This document shows positions 1-7,705 of a stretch of DNA of 23,731 bases, piece after piece (position 1 is the stretch's first letter; each line of letters begins with the position of its first letter). The stretch spans positions 1 to 23,731 of the IMG/VR virus record IMGVR_UViG_3300044961_000337; one strand, written 5' to 3'. Made by a program: the position numbers and the translations under genes. Below the pieces are notes generated by a model. That model saw only the letters and a list, made by a program, of their open reading frames with translations. It was not told the DNA's origin and did not search any database. This DNA comes from a virus.

Positions 1-26
1 CTGGCCATTCCAGGGAGACAAGCACG

Positions 27-467
27 ATGACTCTCCGCGACCTGTACTCCAATCTCAATCCGGTCATGGCCTTCGAGCCGGCTGTGGTCACGGCGGATGG
101 CAATGGCGCGACGATCGACACACGGGGCTACGACTCGGTGATGCTGGTGGCCGCGCTCGGGGCGACCGGCGACACCCTTTCAGGTTCAGTGAAGATCGAG
201 CTCGAGGTCGAGCATTCCGACGATGGCTCGTCCTGGTCGGACTGCGCCGACGCCGACCTTCACAAGGTCGTGACCGGCACGAACACTGGCACCTTCGCCG
301 TGATCGACTCGAACACCGAGGACCAAGCGGTCTATTCGACCGGTTATCGTGGCACAAAACGGTATGTGCGGATGGTGGCCAACCTGACCGGCACGCATAC
401 CAACGGCACCGAGATCGCCGGTGTGGCAATCCTCGGCCACGCCCACGGCGAGCCGGTCAACGTCTAA
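27..467 (+). CDS. Phage structural protein, beta-sandwich (head region)
   Basis: A 146-residue protein without signal peptide or membrane segment. It is rich in beta-strand patterns and contains EVEHSDDGSSWSD (about residues 60-72) followed by RYVRMVANL, the strand pattern of small beta-sandwich proteins found between the major capsid gene and the connector genes of siphoviruses. The same pattern (QHSTDNSVWSD, then RYLRIIG) recurs in the C-terminal extension of the tail tube protein at 2780-3499, so the two probably share a fold. GGGAGA at 14-19 is the ribosome binding site. It is the first complete gene here; an upstream frame ending at the TGA at 28-30 would overlap it by four bases (ATGA) and may be the end of the capsid gene. 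The role is inferred: a capsid decoration or head-completion protein. Confidence 0.7.
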   Translation: MTLRDLYSNLNPVMAFEPAVVTADGNGATIDTRGYDSVMLVAALGATGDTLSGSVKIELEVEHSDDGSSWSDCADADLHKVVTGTNTGTFAVIDSNTEDQAVYSTGYRGTKRYVRMVANLTGTHTNGTEIAGVAILGHAHGEPVNV

Positions 468-469
468 CG

Positions 470-700
470 ATGGCCCGCGTTCGGCTCATCGTACCGCTGC
501 GCTTCAACCTGACTGGCTACGACCGGGAGCCGATTGCGCTCCCGGTCGGCGAGCAGGACGTACCAGACGCCGTGGCGGCATTCGTCTCGGCCAACCCGGC
601 GGTCGGCAAGTTGCTGATGGACGACCGTGGATCGTCCGATGCCAACCTTGCCGACCGGCGGAAGCCGGTCGGCAAGCGCAAGGCCCAGTCAGGACGGTAG
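470..700 (+). CDS. Small phage protein, head-tail region
   Basis: A 76-residue protein starting two bases after the previous stop, with a basic C-terminus (RRKPVGKRKAQSGR). The N-terminal half (residues 1-45) has a strand-strand-helix pattern (RVRLIVPLRFNL, then DAVAAFVSANPAV). I do not recognise a family. Its position between the head protein and the gp6-like connector is where short, variable phage proteins commonly lie. It is tightly packed in the operon, which supports real translation. Confidence 0.55.
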   Translation: MARVRLIVPLRFNLTGYDREPIALPVGEQDVPDAVAAFVSANPAVGKLLMDDRGSSDANLADRRKPVGKRKAQSGR

Positions 701-720
701 TCGTCAATCCGCTGGTCACC

Positions 721-780
721 ATGGTCGTGGCAACCATGGCCCTAGTGGCTCTGCTGACCGCCAGACTGGAGGGTTTCTGA
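721..780 (+). CDS. Possible 19-residue hydrophobic peptide
   Basis: Between the stop at 700 and the connector gene at 782 there is an ATG-initiated reading frame of 19 codons ending in TGA at 778-780. The peptide is hydrophobic (MVVATMALVALL, then a basic-acidic tail) and could form one membrane helix. The ribosome binding site GGAGGG for the next gene lies inside its last codons. No clear ribosome binding site precedes it, so it may simply be spacer sequence. Confidence 0.2.
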   Translation: MVVATMALVALLTARLEGF

Positions 781-781
781 G

Positions 782-1384
782 TTGCCGATCACCAACGGCT
801 ATACCACGCTGGCAACGCTCAAGGTTCGTCTTGGCATCGCTGATACGTCCGATGACAGCGTGCTGGAGGCGATCGTCGAAAGCGTCAGCCGGGCGATCGA
901 CGATTATTGCCAGCGGCAGTTCTACGCGGTCAGTCAGACGCGCTATTTCACGGCCAGACGGCACGATCGTCTGCTTGTGGATGACATGCTGTCGGTGACG
1001 ACGCTCAAGACTGACGAGGATGGAGATGGGACTTACGAGACGACGTGGGCCAGCAGCGACTACCAACTGGCGCCATACAACGCCCAGCTTGAGTCCGTGC
1101 CGCAGCCATATACGGTGATCGAAACCTCTGAAAACGGCGATTACTGTTTCCCAGTTGGCATCCGGAAAGGCGTTCAAGTCGCAGGCTCGTGGGGTTTCTC
1201 GTCCACCACGCCGGACGTGGTTGAGCAGGCGTGTCTTTTCCAGGTGGCGCACGAGTTCCGGGCTCAGCCTGCCCCGCTTGGATTGGTCGGCAGCGGCGAG
1301 CTATCGGACCAGTTTCGGATAACCGGTCTTCACCCGGTGACGCGGCGCCTCCTGGAGCCATACCGGCGAATCGTGGTCACCTGA
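782..1384 (+). CDS. gp6-like head-tail connector protein
   Basis: A 200-residue protein starting with TTG, chosen because GGAGGG at 768-773 sits eight bases upstream and the N-terminus then reads as a usual connector (TTLATLKVRLGI...DDSVLEAIVESVSRAIDDYCQR). This helical start, followed by a beta-rich middle and a C-terminal segment with PDVVEQACLFQVAHEF, matches the HK97 gp6 / phage QLRG-type connector family, which forms a ring below the portal and joins head to tail. Length is slightly above the usual 100-190 residues. It is followed one base later by the gp10-like gene, the normal order. The family call rests on pattern recognition. Confidence 0.8.
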   Translation: MPITNGYTTLATLKVRLGIADTSDDSVLEAIVESVSRAIDDYCQRQFYAVSQTRYFTARRHDRLLVDDMLSVTTLKTDEDGDGTYETTWASSDYQLAPYNAQLESVPQPYTVIETSENGDYCFPVGIRKGVQVAGSWGFSSTTPDVVEQACLFQVAHEFRAQPAPLGLVGSGELSDQFRITGLHPVTRRLLEPYRRIVVT

Positions 1385-1385
1385 T

Positions 1386-1793
1386 ATGCCGGTCAAGCTC
1401 CGTGTCACCATCGAGGGGCACAAGGCATTGATGAAAGCCATCCGCGCCGATACAACGCTGGCGCCGCCGCTGCGAGAAACCTATGATCGGATTGGCGTGA
1501 TTGGCGTTGCTGCTGGGAGGTCGGCTGCTCCGGTCAACACCGGACAGCTACGCAGCTCGATCATGCATCGGGTGATGGGGCGGCAAGTCGCAACAGCCGT
1601 TTCGATCAGGGCGACGGCGACGCGATCGAGCCCGAAGCGGCGCCGATATCCATACCCAAAGCGGCTGGAGTATGACCGCAAGTCCAGACATCGCGGCTGG
1701 CTCAGGCAGGCGATCAAGCGCTCGTGGGCACGCATCCAGGCTGAGCTCAGGCGCACTGAGCAGGAGATCCAGCGTCAGTTCGGTGTTGGCTGA
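1386..1793 (+). CDS. HK97 gp10-like head-tail joining/tail completion protein
   Basis: A 135-residue basic protein. The segment AAPVNTGQLRSSI (about residues 47-59) is the hallmark of the HK97 gp10 family, in which an amphipathic helix precedes a conserved proline-x-x-x-G-x-L-R-x-S loop. The central part is unusually rich in arginine and lysine (SSPKRRRYPYPKRLEYDRKSRHR), and the C-terminus is a charged helix. In HK97-like phages this protein lies between the connector and tail terminator genes, as here, and is needed to complete tails. It starts one base after the connector stop and has no membrane segment. Confidence 0.75.
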   Translation: MPVKLRVTIEGHKALMKAIRADTTLAPPLRETYDRIGVIGVAAGRSAAPVNTGQLRSSIMHRVMGRQVATAVSIRATATRSSPKRRRYPYPKRLEYDRKSRHRGWLRQAIKRSWARIQAELRRTEQEIQRQFGVG

Positions 1794-1799
1794 GGCGGC

Positions 1800-2228
1800 G
1801 TGGTGGCAGATCTGAGCGCGATCAGGACGGGGCTGGCGGCCCGCTTCGCGACCATTGCGACGTTCCGCCATGCCTACGATGTGTGGCCGGACCAAGTCAA
1901 CACGCCATGCGCGATCGTGATGCCTGCCCAGAGTAGCCCGGCCGCATGGCGTGAGGCGTTGGGTGGAGCGCCGTCATTCACCTTCGAGGTCACGATATTG
2001 ATGTGCCCGTGGGCCGACCGCGGCCTGCCACGGGCACAGCGCGCACTGGATGAGGTGCTGGACGACACCGGGGCATCGAGCGTTCACGCGGCCATTCGCA
2101 GCGATCGCACGCTGGGCGGGACGGTTCACACCTGTGATGTGGCCGGCTTCACCGAGTACGGAGCGCTCGAGATGGTGAATGGGACCGTCTACCTCGGCTG
2201 CAAGCTGCTGGTAACAGTGTGGGCCTGA
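1800..2228 (+). CDS. Tail terminator-like protein
   Basis: A 142-residue protein starting with GTG (1800 or 1803) behind GAGG at 1792-1795. It begins with a helix (DLSAIRTGLAARFATI) and continues with strands PCAIVMPAQ and FTFEVTILM, then a helix and a final strand GCKLLVTVWA. This alpha-beta pattern and its place after the gp10-like gene and before the tail tube genes fit the tail terminator family (lambda gpU / minor tail protein type), which caps the tail tube when it has reached its final length. Sequence identity to named members is not obvious, so the assignment depends on order and fold pattern. Confidence 0.6.
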   Translation: MVADLSAIRTGLAARFATIATFRHAYDVWPDQVNTPCAIVMPAQSSPAAWREALGGAPSFTFEVTILMCPWADRGLPRAQRALDEVLDDTGASSVHAAIRSDRTLGGTVHTCDVAGFTEYGALEMVNGTVYLGCKLLVTVWA

Positions 2229-2247
2229 GTGTCGAGGGCATGAGCGG

Positions 2248-2490
2248 ATGGACTCGGCGATCGTTGGCGGCCTAATCCAAGCCGGGGCGCTCGGCATTGT
2301 CGCCGCATGGTTCATGTTCCGCGCGGAGTCCCGGATAGAAGGATTGCGGCGCGACGTCAATCGGCTGGCGTTGGTGATCGCGCTCGAGATCGCAACGCGC
2401 CAGAACGCGCCAGAGGCGACGAAGGTGCAAGCGCGTGAGCTGATCGAGGAGATCAAGGCGCTGCGCCAAAGCGATCCAATGCCTACCTAA
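2248..2490 (+). CDS. Small single-span membrane protein
   Basis: An 80-residue protein with one N-terminal membrane helix (residues 5-25, IVGGLIQAGALGIVAAWFMF) followed by a charged, probably coiled-coil segment (residues 26-75). GAGGG at 2234-2238 is the likely ribosome binding site. It lies next to a second small membrane protein and, with it, interrupts the usual terminator-tail tube order. Since no membrane protein lies beside the endolysin, this pair is a candidate holin or holin/antiholin pair. That is an inference; a membrane-anchored accessory protein is equally possible. Confidence 0.55.
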   Translation: MDSAIVGGLIQAGALGIVAAWFMFRAESRIEGLRRDVNRLALVIALEIATRQNAPEATKVQARELIEEIKALRQSDPMPT

Positions 2491-2503
2491 CCGAGGAGGA
2501 GAC

Positions 2504-2764
2504 GTGACTTTGACGACTGTGCTCAAGATCGTATGCATGACGGTGCTCGGCATACCGTCGCTGGTCGCAGCGACCCAGGGTGTTGAGCTATCTCCGACCG
2601 GCATGCTGATCCTTGGCATCCTGAACCTTGCAGCCGGCCTAACACTCTCCGAGCTCGAGCCATCACTCCGACGGGAACGGGTCAGCCCTGACCGCCTGAC
2701 GCCAGCGCAGACGCGCCAAGTGGCCGAAGAGTTGGATCGGCGGATGCGGGACACGCCGGCATAG
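2504..2764 (+). CDS. Small two-span membrane protein, holin candidate
   Basis: An 86-residue protein starting with GTG at 2504 behind a very strong ribosome binding site (GAGGAGGAG, 2493-2501). Two hydrophobic segments (about residues 5-23 and 30-48) are separated by a short polar turn and followed by a charged C-terminal tail (residues 50-86). This size and topology fit class II holins, which make pores that let the endolysin reach the cell wall. No homologue is recognised and it is 7 kb from the endolysin gene, so the function is tentative. Confidence 0.55.
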   Translation: MTLTTVLKIVCMTVLGIPSLVAATQGVELSPTGMLILGILNLAAGLTLSELEPSLRRERVSPDRLTPAQTRQVAEELDRRMRDTPA

Positions 2765-2779
2765 AAGGAACGCTGAGCG

Positions 2780-3499
2780 ATGGCGAGGCAGCATGGCAAA
2801 GACATACGGGTTTACCTCGGTGGCAGGGATGCCAGCGACGACCTGATGTCGATTGACGTCAAAGCGAGCGTCGAAGTGCACGACAGCACTACGTTCGCGG
2901 CAGGCGGTGACAAACGGTTCGACATTGGCCTGCGCAGCTGGACGGCCGACGTCGAGGCGTTCTATCAGCCAGGAACGGGTGGTATTGGCCAGCAACTGGA
3001 GGCCATCGGCAGCGACGCAGCTGGAGTTGGGGTGCTGTCGATCTACGACGATGATGCGGACGCCATCGGTGACACTGGCATCCTTGGCAGCGAGGCCATC
3101 TTCAAGAGCCGCGGGCAGCCGATCCGAATCAACGACCTGATCAAGCTGTCTGGATCGCTGGAGGGCAATGGGCGGCTTGGCCTCATCGGCAAGCTGCTGC
3201 ATCCGCACGGCTCCGAGACGGTCAGCTTCAACGGTGGAAGCCTTGACAATGGCGCGAGCTCGGCAAATGGAGGACGGGGGAGCGTTCACGTCACGGCCGT
3301 CACCGGCACTTGGACGCTCAAGGTCCAGCATTCCACGGACAACTCCGTTTGGAGCGACTTGATCACATTCACGGCGTTCTCGGCGGCCGGTGCACAGACG
3401 ATCGAGGTGACTGGAACTGTCAACCGTTACTTGCGGATTATTGGCACCGAGGACGCCGCCGGCACGATCACGTTCGTCGGTGGTTTCGCCCGCTATTGA
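2780..3499 (+). CDS. Major tail tube protein with C-terminal beta-sandwich extension
   Basis: A 239-residue protein. Residues 1-145 have the pattern of phage tail tube proteins: MARQHGKD, then VEVHDSTTFAAGGDKRF and an IRINDLIKLSGSLEG strand. The downstream protein at 3571-3972 has the same landmarks (HGKD, VETHDTTTLGDDDKEF, IRVNDMMKVTAT), so the two are paralogues. Residues 150-239 form an added domain with VQHSTDNSVWSD and RYLRIIG, resembling the head-region protein at 27-467. Such surface-exposed added domains occur on siphovirus tail tubes and may bind sugars or host surfaces. The ribosome binding site is a modest AAGGAAC at 2764-2770. Confidence 0.75.
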   Translation: MARQHGKDIRVYLGGRDASDDLMSIDVKASVEVHDSTTFAAGGDKRFDIGLRSWTADVEAFYQPGTGGIGQQLEAIGSDAAGVGVLSIYDDDADAIGDTGILGSEAIFKSRGQPIRINDLIKLSGSLEGNGRLGLIGKLLHPHGSETVSFNGGSLDNGASSANGGRGSVHVTAVTGTWTLKVQHSTDNSVWSDLITFTAFSAAGAQTIEVTGTVNRYLRIIGTEDAAGTITFVGGFARY

Positions 3500-3507
3500 T
3501 GGACCGC

Positions 3508-3546
3508 GTTCCATATGGAACGAGAGTCCGGCCCACCGTGGTGGGC
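3508..3546 (+). other. Two adjacent inverted repeats between the tail tube genes
   Basis: A perfect 14-bp palindrome (GTTCCATATGGAAC, 3508-3521) is followed ten bases later by a hairpin-forming 16-mer (GCCCACCGTGGTGGGC, 3531-3546; seven-base stem, or six with a four-base loop). They fill most of the 71-base gap between the two tail tube genes, which is long for this tightly packed operon. No T-run follows, so it is not a standard terminator. It could be an attenuator or mRNA-stability element that changes the ratio of the two proteins. Confidence 0.45.
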
Positions 3547-3570
3547 ATTCCTGTTTGAGGAGGCACGAAA

Positions 3571-3972
3571 ATGCCCCGAGTCCATGGCAAAGATCTGACC
3601 TCGCTCCAGGTCGATAACGCGGGTGGTACCGCTCAGAACCTGCTGGCCGAGACGATCGGCCTCGATTTCAAGCACTCGGTCGAGACGCATGACACCACGA
3701 CGCTCGGTGACGACGACAAGGAGTTCACGTCCGGCCTCAAGGGCGGAGATACATTCGACCACGAGCTGTTCTACAACAACACCTCCTCGACCGGGGTCTG
3801 GGCGATCCTGACCGGCCGGCTCGGCGTCGAGGGCACGCTGACGTTCAGTGATGGCACTCGGACCGTGACGATGGAGACCATCATCACGGCGCTCTCGCTG
3901 CCGATCAGGGTCAACGATATGATGAAGGTGACGGCGACGCACCAGATCACCGGAGCGGTGACGTACTCGTGA
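3571..3972 (+). CDS. Second tail tube-like protein (paralogue)
   Basis: A 133-residue protein sharing the tube-protein landmarks of its upstream neighbour: HGKD near the N-terminus, VETHDTTTLGDDDKEF at about 37-52, and IRVNDMMKVTA near the C-terminus. It lacks the C-terminal beta-sandwich extension. GAGGAGG at 3557-3563 is a strong ribosome binding site. The tail chaperone gene begins inside its stop codon (GTGA). This may be the main tube subunit, with the longer paralogue as a decorated minor form, or the reverse; the sequence cannot decide. Confidence 0.75.
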   Translation: MPRVHGKDLTSLQVDNAGGTAQNLLAETIGLDFKHSVETHDTTTLGDDDKEFTSGLKGGDTFDHELFYNNTSSTGVWAILTGRLGVEGTLTFSDGTRTVTMETIITALSLPIRVNDMMKVTATHQITGAVTYS

Positions 3973-4247
3973 GCAGTGCCGTGACTGAACCGAAGCGCGT
4001 GGATCTGGCCGGCGAGTTGGCTGGCAGGCATGTCCTCCTCGACCTCGAACAGGTTGACGTTGGACTGATCGAGGACCTATCGAGCCGGAATGTCACGATG
4101 ATGCTCGATGCTTTTGCGCGCCTCATCGTCGGCGGTGATCTGCCACATGGCACGGACCGGGTTGGGCTACGACGGCTGAAGCTGCAACAGATGAAGGCGC
4201 TCGGCGACGGGATCGACTCGGTAATCTCGATCCCAAACGCGACCTGA
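3969..4247 (+). CDS. Tail assembly chaperone, short form (gpG-like)
   Basis: A 92-residue protein starting with GTG that overlaps the tube gene stop by four bases. The N-terminal strand part (RVDLAGELAGRHVLLDL) and helices (MMLDAFARLIVGG, RLKLQQMKALGDGI) are compatible with gpG-type tail chaperones, which hold the tape measure protein before tube polymerisation. The position, between tube and tape measure genes, is diagnostic. The last codons contain a slippery heptamer (4232-4238) that produces the longer GT form. Confidence 0.8.
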   Translation: MSSAVTEPKRVDLAGELAGRHVLLDLEQVDVGLIEDLSSRNVTMMLDAFARLIVGGDLPHGTDRVGLRRLKLQQMKALGDGIDSVISIPNAT

Positions 4248-4444
4248 CCGAGTTCACCAAATGGGCGGCGGGGATGCACGCGGACCCGCCGCCAGAACTG
4301 GTCGGTCTGTATCTGCGTGCGCGGCTCTGCCGGCTCTTTCCGTCCTATCGGCTGGAGGAGATCCGTGGGCCAGTCCTGCTCGAGTTGCTGAAAGCAGCTC
4401 GCCTGCTCGATACCGTGGAGCAGGTCCACGCTAAGCCAGGATGA
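3969..4444 (+). CDS. Tail assembly chaperone, -1 frameshift fusion (gpGT-like)
   Basis: The frame at 3969 stops at 4245-4247, but the -1 frame stays open to TGA at 4442-4444. It encodes a natural-looking extension of about 68 residues: NLDPKRDLTEFTKWAAG leading to helices (LVGLYLRARLCRLFPSYRL, LLELLKAARLLDTVEQ). The switch point is the heptamer C-CCA-AAC at 4232-4238, read in the zero frame as CCA AAC and after slippage as CCC AAA. This is the X-XXY-YYZ form used for lambda G/GT and most siphovirus tail chaperones. No separate start with a ribosome binding site is seen for the T part. The fusion product recruits tube subunits in known systems. Confidence 0.82.
4232..4293 (+). promoter_or_regulatory. 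Programmed -1 frameshift signal: slippery heptamer and downstream stem-loop
   Basis: The slippery heptamer is at 4232-4238. Downstream, 4264-4272 (GGCGGCGGG) pairs perfectly with 4285-4293 (CCCGCCGCC), giving a nine-base GC stem and a 12-base loop. It starts 25 bases after the heptamer, further than the usual 5-9 bases, so its stimulatory role is uncertain. The heptamer itself is well supported by the reading frames. Confidence 0.7.
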
Positions 4445-4447
4445 CGC

Positions 4448-6796
4448 ATGCCGGCTAATCTCGATATCCGCATCACGGCAACGGATGCCGCCACGCCGGT
4501 TTTCGGCAAGGTCCAGCAGTCTGCCAGCGGGCTTAGCTCCAGCCTGAGCGAGTCGCTCGGCAAAGGCATTACGAACGTCATCTCCGGCTTGGGCCAGTTG
4601 AAGCTGGCCGCGGATGGCGTCCAGACCGTTTTCGATGGCATCAAGGGCATCGGCTCTGCCTTCGGGATCGGCGCCCTTTCGGAACTGGAGCAGACTCGAG
4701 CCAGCTTCATGGCGTTCACCAAGGACGCGGCTAAAACCGAACAGATCCTCCAGCAGGTCCGCGATGAGGCAGCGAAGACGCCGTTCTCCTTCGGCGAGAT
4801 GGCGAAAGCGGCGGCCAGCCTGATGCCGGTTGCGAAGCAAAGCGGCATGGCGCTGATGGATCTGGTCAAGGAGGCCGAGATCCTTGCCGCCTCCAACCCA
4901 ACGGAGGGGCTTGAGGGCGCATCGTTCGCGCTGCGCGAGGCGATGACCGGCGACTTCACGTCGATCATCGAGCGATTCAATTTAAGCCGCCAGACTATTA
5001 ACCAACTGAAGGCCGAAGGTGTGCCGGCTCTCGAGATCGTTCGTCGGGCGATGGCCGAGATGGGATTCGACTCCGACCTAATCGCTGCTAAGGCTGAGAC
5101 GCTCGAGGGGCGTTGGTCAACCTTCAAAGATACGCTCCAGACGCTGCAGATGCGGATCGGGCAGCCGATCTTCGACACGCTGAAAGAGGGGCTCGTCGGG
5201 CTCCAGGGTGCGCTGGATACGAATATGCCGCTCATGGAGTCAATGGCCGACTTGATCGCGGGTGGGTTGCGGCGGGCAATCGATTCCGGCAAAGAAACGA
5301 TCTCGGGTTTAGTTGCCGTCTGGAACAGTCTCAGGGAAGGCTTCGAGCGTGGCGGCATCATCGGAGCCATCCAGAATCTGGGTCCAATGCTTGGTCAGGC
5401 GCTCTCAAACCTCGGGAATCTAATTGCCAGCACCGTCGAGGGTTGGGCCAGGCGCTTCGCGGCCTGGGTTGACGGAGCCGAGCAACTCCAAGGCAGCGAA
5501 CTGGCCGCAATGGCGCAGGCCTTGTATACCTGGATTGGCACCGCGGCCGCGGCCATCGTCGAGAAGCTCGGACAATGGGCCGGGGCGTTTGTCGACTGGG
5601 TCGGGCCGAAGATCCCGCCGCTGCTCGCCGCGCTCGGGGACTACCTGTCCAGCATGTTGGGATGGGTGATCGATACGGCGCTACCGGCGATCATCGGGAA
5701 ACTCGCGGAGTGGGGCCTAGCATTTGTCGAGTGGATCGGTCCGCGGATCCCGCCGCTGCTCGCCGCGCTGGGCGGCTTGCTCTTGCAGTTGGTCGGCTGG
5801 ATCGCCTTTACGGCGCTACCTGCGATCATCGGAAAACTTGGTGAGTGGGCGCTCGCCTTCGTGACATGGGTGCCTGGGGCGATCGTCGATCTGCTCTACA
5901 AGCTTGGCGAGCTCGAGTTTCGGTTGCTCGGCTGGATCGGTGACCGGGTCGGCGACCTCGCGCGGGCGGCGCTCGACCTCGGATCTGGCCTGGTTGGTGG
6001 GATTCGCGACGGTATCGCCGACGCGCTTGGCTGGTTCTGGAGCTGGCTCCAGGATAATTTCATCGATCGGATCCCTGGCTTTGTGCGCGAGATGCTCGGG
6101 ATCAGATCGCCCTCTGGCGTGTTTATCGACATCGGGCGGAACATCGTCGAGGGACTGCGGGTCGGAATGGAGCGTCGTCTGCCGTCAATCGACGAGCTGA
6201 TCGAGCGGATGGTGGGACGGATCGCTGACGTCGGCGAAGTAGCCGACTGGCTCAGAGCGGCGATGCGGATCGCCGGGGTTGGTGATGACTGGCTACGTGG
6301 ACTCGTGCGCCTGGTCGATCTCGAGTCGAGCGGGAACCCGCGAGCCCGCAATCCGGAGTCGGTGAATGGCGAGCACGCTAGCGGTCTGCTCCAGACGTTG
6401 CCATCCACGTTCCGGTCCTATCGCGACCGCGACCTCCCGAACGACATTTTCAACCCCGTCGCCAATGCGGTGGCGGCTATCCGCTACATCAGCGACACCT
6501 ATGGCCACGTCAACAAGATCCCTGGCCTGTTCAGTGGCCGCTTTCGCGGGTATGCCGAGGGCGGGATCGCTTGGAACCGCCAACTAGCGTGGGTTGCCGA
6601 GCGAGAGCCTGAGCTAATCGTGCCGCTCTCAAGGCTCCGGCCCAGCCCGGCTGGCGGCGGTGGCGGCGTCTATATCGCGCCGGGCGCGATTGTTGTCCAA
6701 GGCTCCCTCGTCCATGAGCGCGATCTCGAGCAGGTTGTTATGGCGGCTATCGGTGGTGGTCTGCGCCACGGTATCCAACTCGGAGGTGGACGCTAA
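4448..6796 (+). CDS. Tail tape measure protein with C-terminal transglycosylase domain
   Basis: A 782-residue protein that sets tail length and is ejected with the DNA. Residues 1-270 show the usual tape measure N-terminus with a helix-rich region (ELEQTRASFMAFTKDAAKTE, PFSFGEMAKAAASLMP). Residues about 375-510 contain three 45-residue hydrophobic repeats (two close copies of KLxxWxxAFVxWxGPxIPPLLAAL and a diverged third), probably membrane-active. A GIRSPS motif, common in tape measures, follows. Residues 610-700 form a lytic transglycosylase (SLT) domain: DLESSGNP has the catalytic Glu at about 626, with GLLQTLPSTF and later segments typical of the fold. That domain would open peptidoglycan during DNA entry. 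By the usual length rule, the tail should be on the order of 100 nm. Confidence 0.9.
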   Translation: MPANLDIRITATDAATPVFGKVQQSASGLSSSLSESLGKGITNVISGLGQLKLAADGVQTVFDGIKGIGSAFGIGALSELEQTRASFMAFTKDAAKTEQILQQVRDEAAKTPFSFGEMAKAAASLMPVAKQSGMALMDLVKEAEILAASNPTEGLEGASFALREAMTGDFTSIIERFNLSRQTINQLKAEGVPALEIVRRAMAEMGFDSDLIAAKAETLEGRWSTFKDTLQTLQMRIGQPIFDTLKEGLVGLQGALDTNMPLMESMADLIAGGLRRAIDSGKETISGLVAVWNSLREGFERGGIIGAIQNLGPMLGQALSNLGNLIASTVEGWARRFAAWVDGAEQLQGSELAAMAQALYTWIGTAAAAIVEKLGQWAGAFVDWVGPKIPPLLAALGDYLSSMLGWVIDTALPAIIGKLAEWGLAFVEWIGPRIPPLLAALGGLLLQLVGWIAFTALPAIIGKLGEWALAFVTWVPGAIVDLLYKLGELEFRLLGWIGDRVGDLARAALDLGSGLVGGIRDGIADALGWFWSWLQDNFIDRIPGFVREMLGIRSPSGVFIDIGRNIVEGLRVGMERRLPSIDELIERMVGRIADVGEVADWLRAAMRIAGVGDDWLRGLVRLVDLESSGNPRARNPESVNGEHASGLLQTLPSTFRSYRDRDLPNDIFNPVANAVAAIRYISDTYGHVNKIPGLFSGRFRGYAEGGIAWNRQLAWVAEREPELIVPLSRLRPSPAGGGGGVYIAPGAIVVQGSLVHERDLEQVVMAAIGGGLRHGIQLGGGR

Positions 6797-7696
6797 GTGC
6801 CCGGCTCGACCAACTTTCCATCCTCGCTTGACAGCCACACCGGAGGCAATCCGTTTGGGTTTGCTGAGGTCGGGAACCTCGTCTCGACGCGGCTGTCAGC
6901 GGCAACCTCGAACTCGGACACGACGATCTCAGTCGTGTCGACGACTGGTTTTGCTAGTCGCGGGATCATCGTTATCGACCGGGAGGTCATCACCTATACT
7001 GGCACGACGGCAACCACCTTCACCGGCTGCACGCGCGGCGCCGGTGGCACCACGGCTTCCTCTCACCTCAAGAACCGATCGGTTTCCTCGGTGCCCGTGG
7101 CTGCCAATCACAACGACTTGGCGGCAGCGATCGTCGCGATTGAGACGGTGCTCGGCGCCGGAATCACGGCCAGCTTCGGGGTGATGCGCAAGATCGCTGA
7201 GGTCACCCTGGCGAGCGCAGCCGCCCAGATCGACTTCACCAACATCCCGCAGGTCTACCGGCACTTGCTGGTGATGCTGTACTCGCGCAATGACACCGCG
7301 GGGGCGAACCTCTTTGTGCGCTTGTCCTCGGACGGCACGACGTTCGACAGCGGTGCCAACTATGACTGGGAGCTGGTGTCAGCGAACAGCACAACGGTGA
7401 CTGGGTTCGGCGCGCTGGCGCAGACCTCGGGGCTCGTCGGCGCGCACGGCGCGGCTGCTGGGGTGATGTCGCTGTCGTCGATCCAATTCGGCGAGTATGC
7501 CAATAGCAGCTATCAGAAAGCGATCGTCGCTCAGCACAACCGCAAAGACGGCGTTGATGCGGCAATCAATTTATTCAGCGGCACTGACGCGGTCTGGTGG
7601 CGCAATACGGCCGCGATTCGGGGGATCCGCCTGTTCCCAGGTTCCGGCAATTTCGCGGCCGGTTCGCGGGCTACGCTCTACGGTCTGCCGGCCTGA
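6797..7696 (+). CDS. Phage tail fibre/receptor-binding protein
   Basis: A 299-residue protein starting with GTG immediately after the tape measure stop. Residues 28-95 form a small beta domain (TTISVVSTTGF, REVITYTGTTATTFTGCTRG), a module often repeated in phage tail proteins. Residues about 130-299 have a strand-rich C-terminal domain beginning with IDFTNIPQVYRHLLVMLYSR, a pattern I associate with receptor-binding or fibre tips. A linker of small residues joins them. It probably decorates the tail tip and contacts the host surface. No membrane or signal segment. Confidence 0.7.
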   Translation: MPGSTNFPSSLDSHTGGNPFGFAEVGNLVSTRLSAATSNSDTTISVVSTTGFASRGIIVIDREVITYTGTTATTFTGCTRGAGGTTASSHLKNRSVSSVPVAANHNDLAAAIVAIETVLGAGITASFGVMRKIAEVTLASAAAQIDFTNIPQVYRHLLVMLYSRNDTAGANLFVRLSSDGTTFDSGANYDWELVSANSTTVTGFGALAQTSGLVGAHGAAAGVMSLSSIQFGEYANSSYQKAIVAQHNRKDGVDAAINLFSGTDAVWWRNTAAIRGIRLFPGSGNFAAGSRATLYGLPA

Positions 7697-7705
7697 GGGG
7701 GCGCC

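Noticed and set aside
3947-5370. Long minus-strand frames opposite the tape measure gene
   Set aside because: They are Ser/Arg-rich shadows of a strongly supported plus-strand gene and lack start signals.
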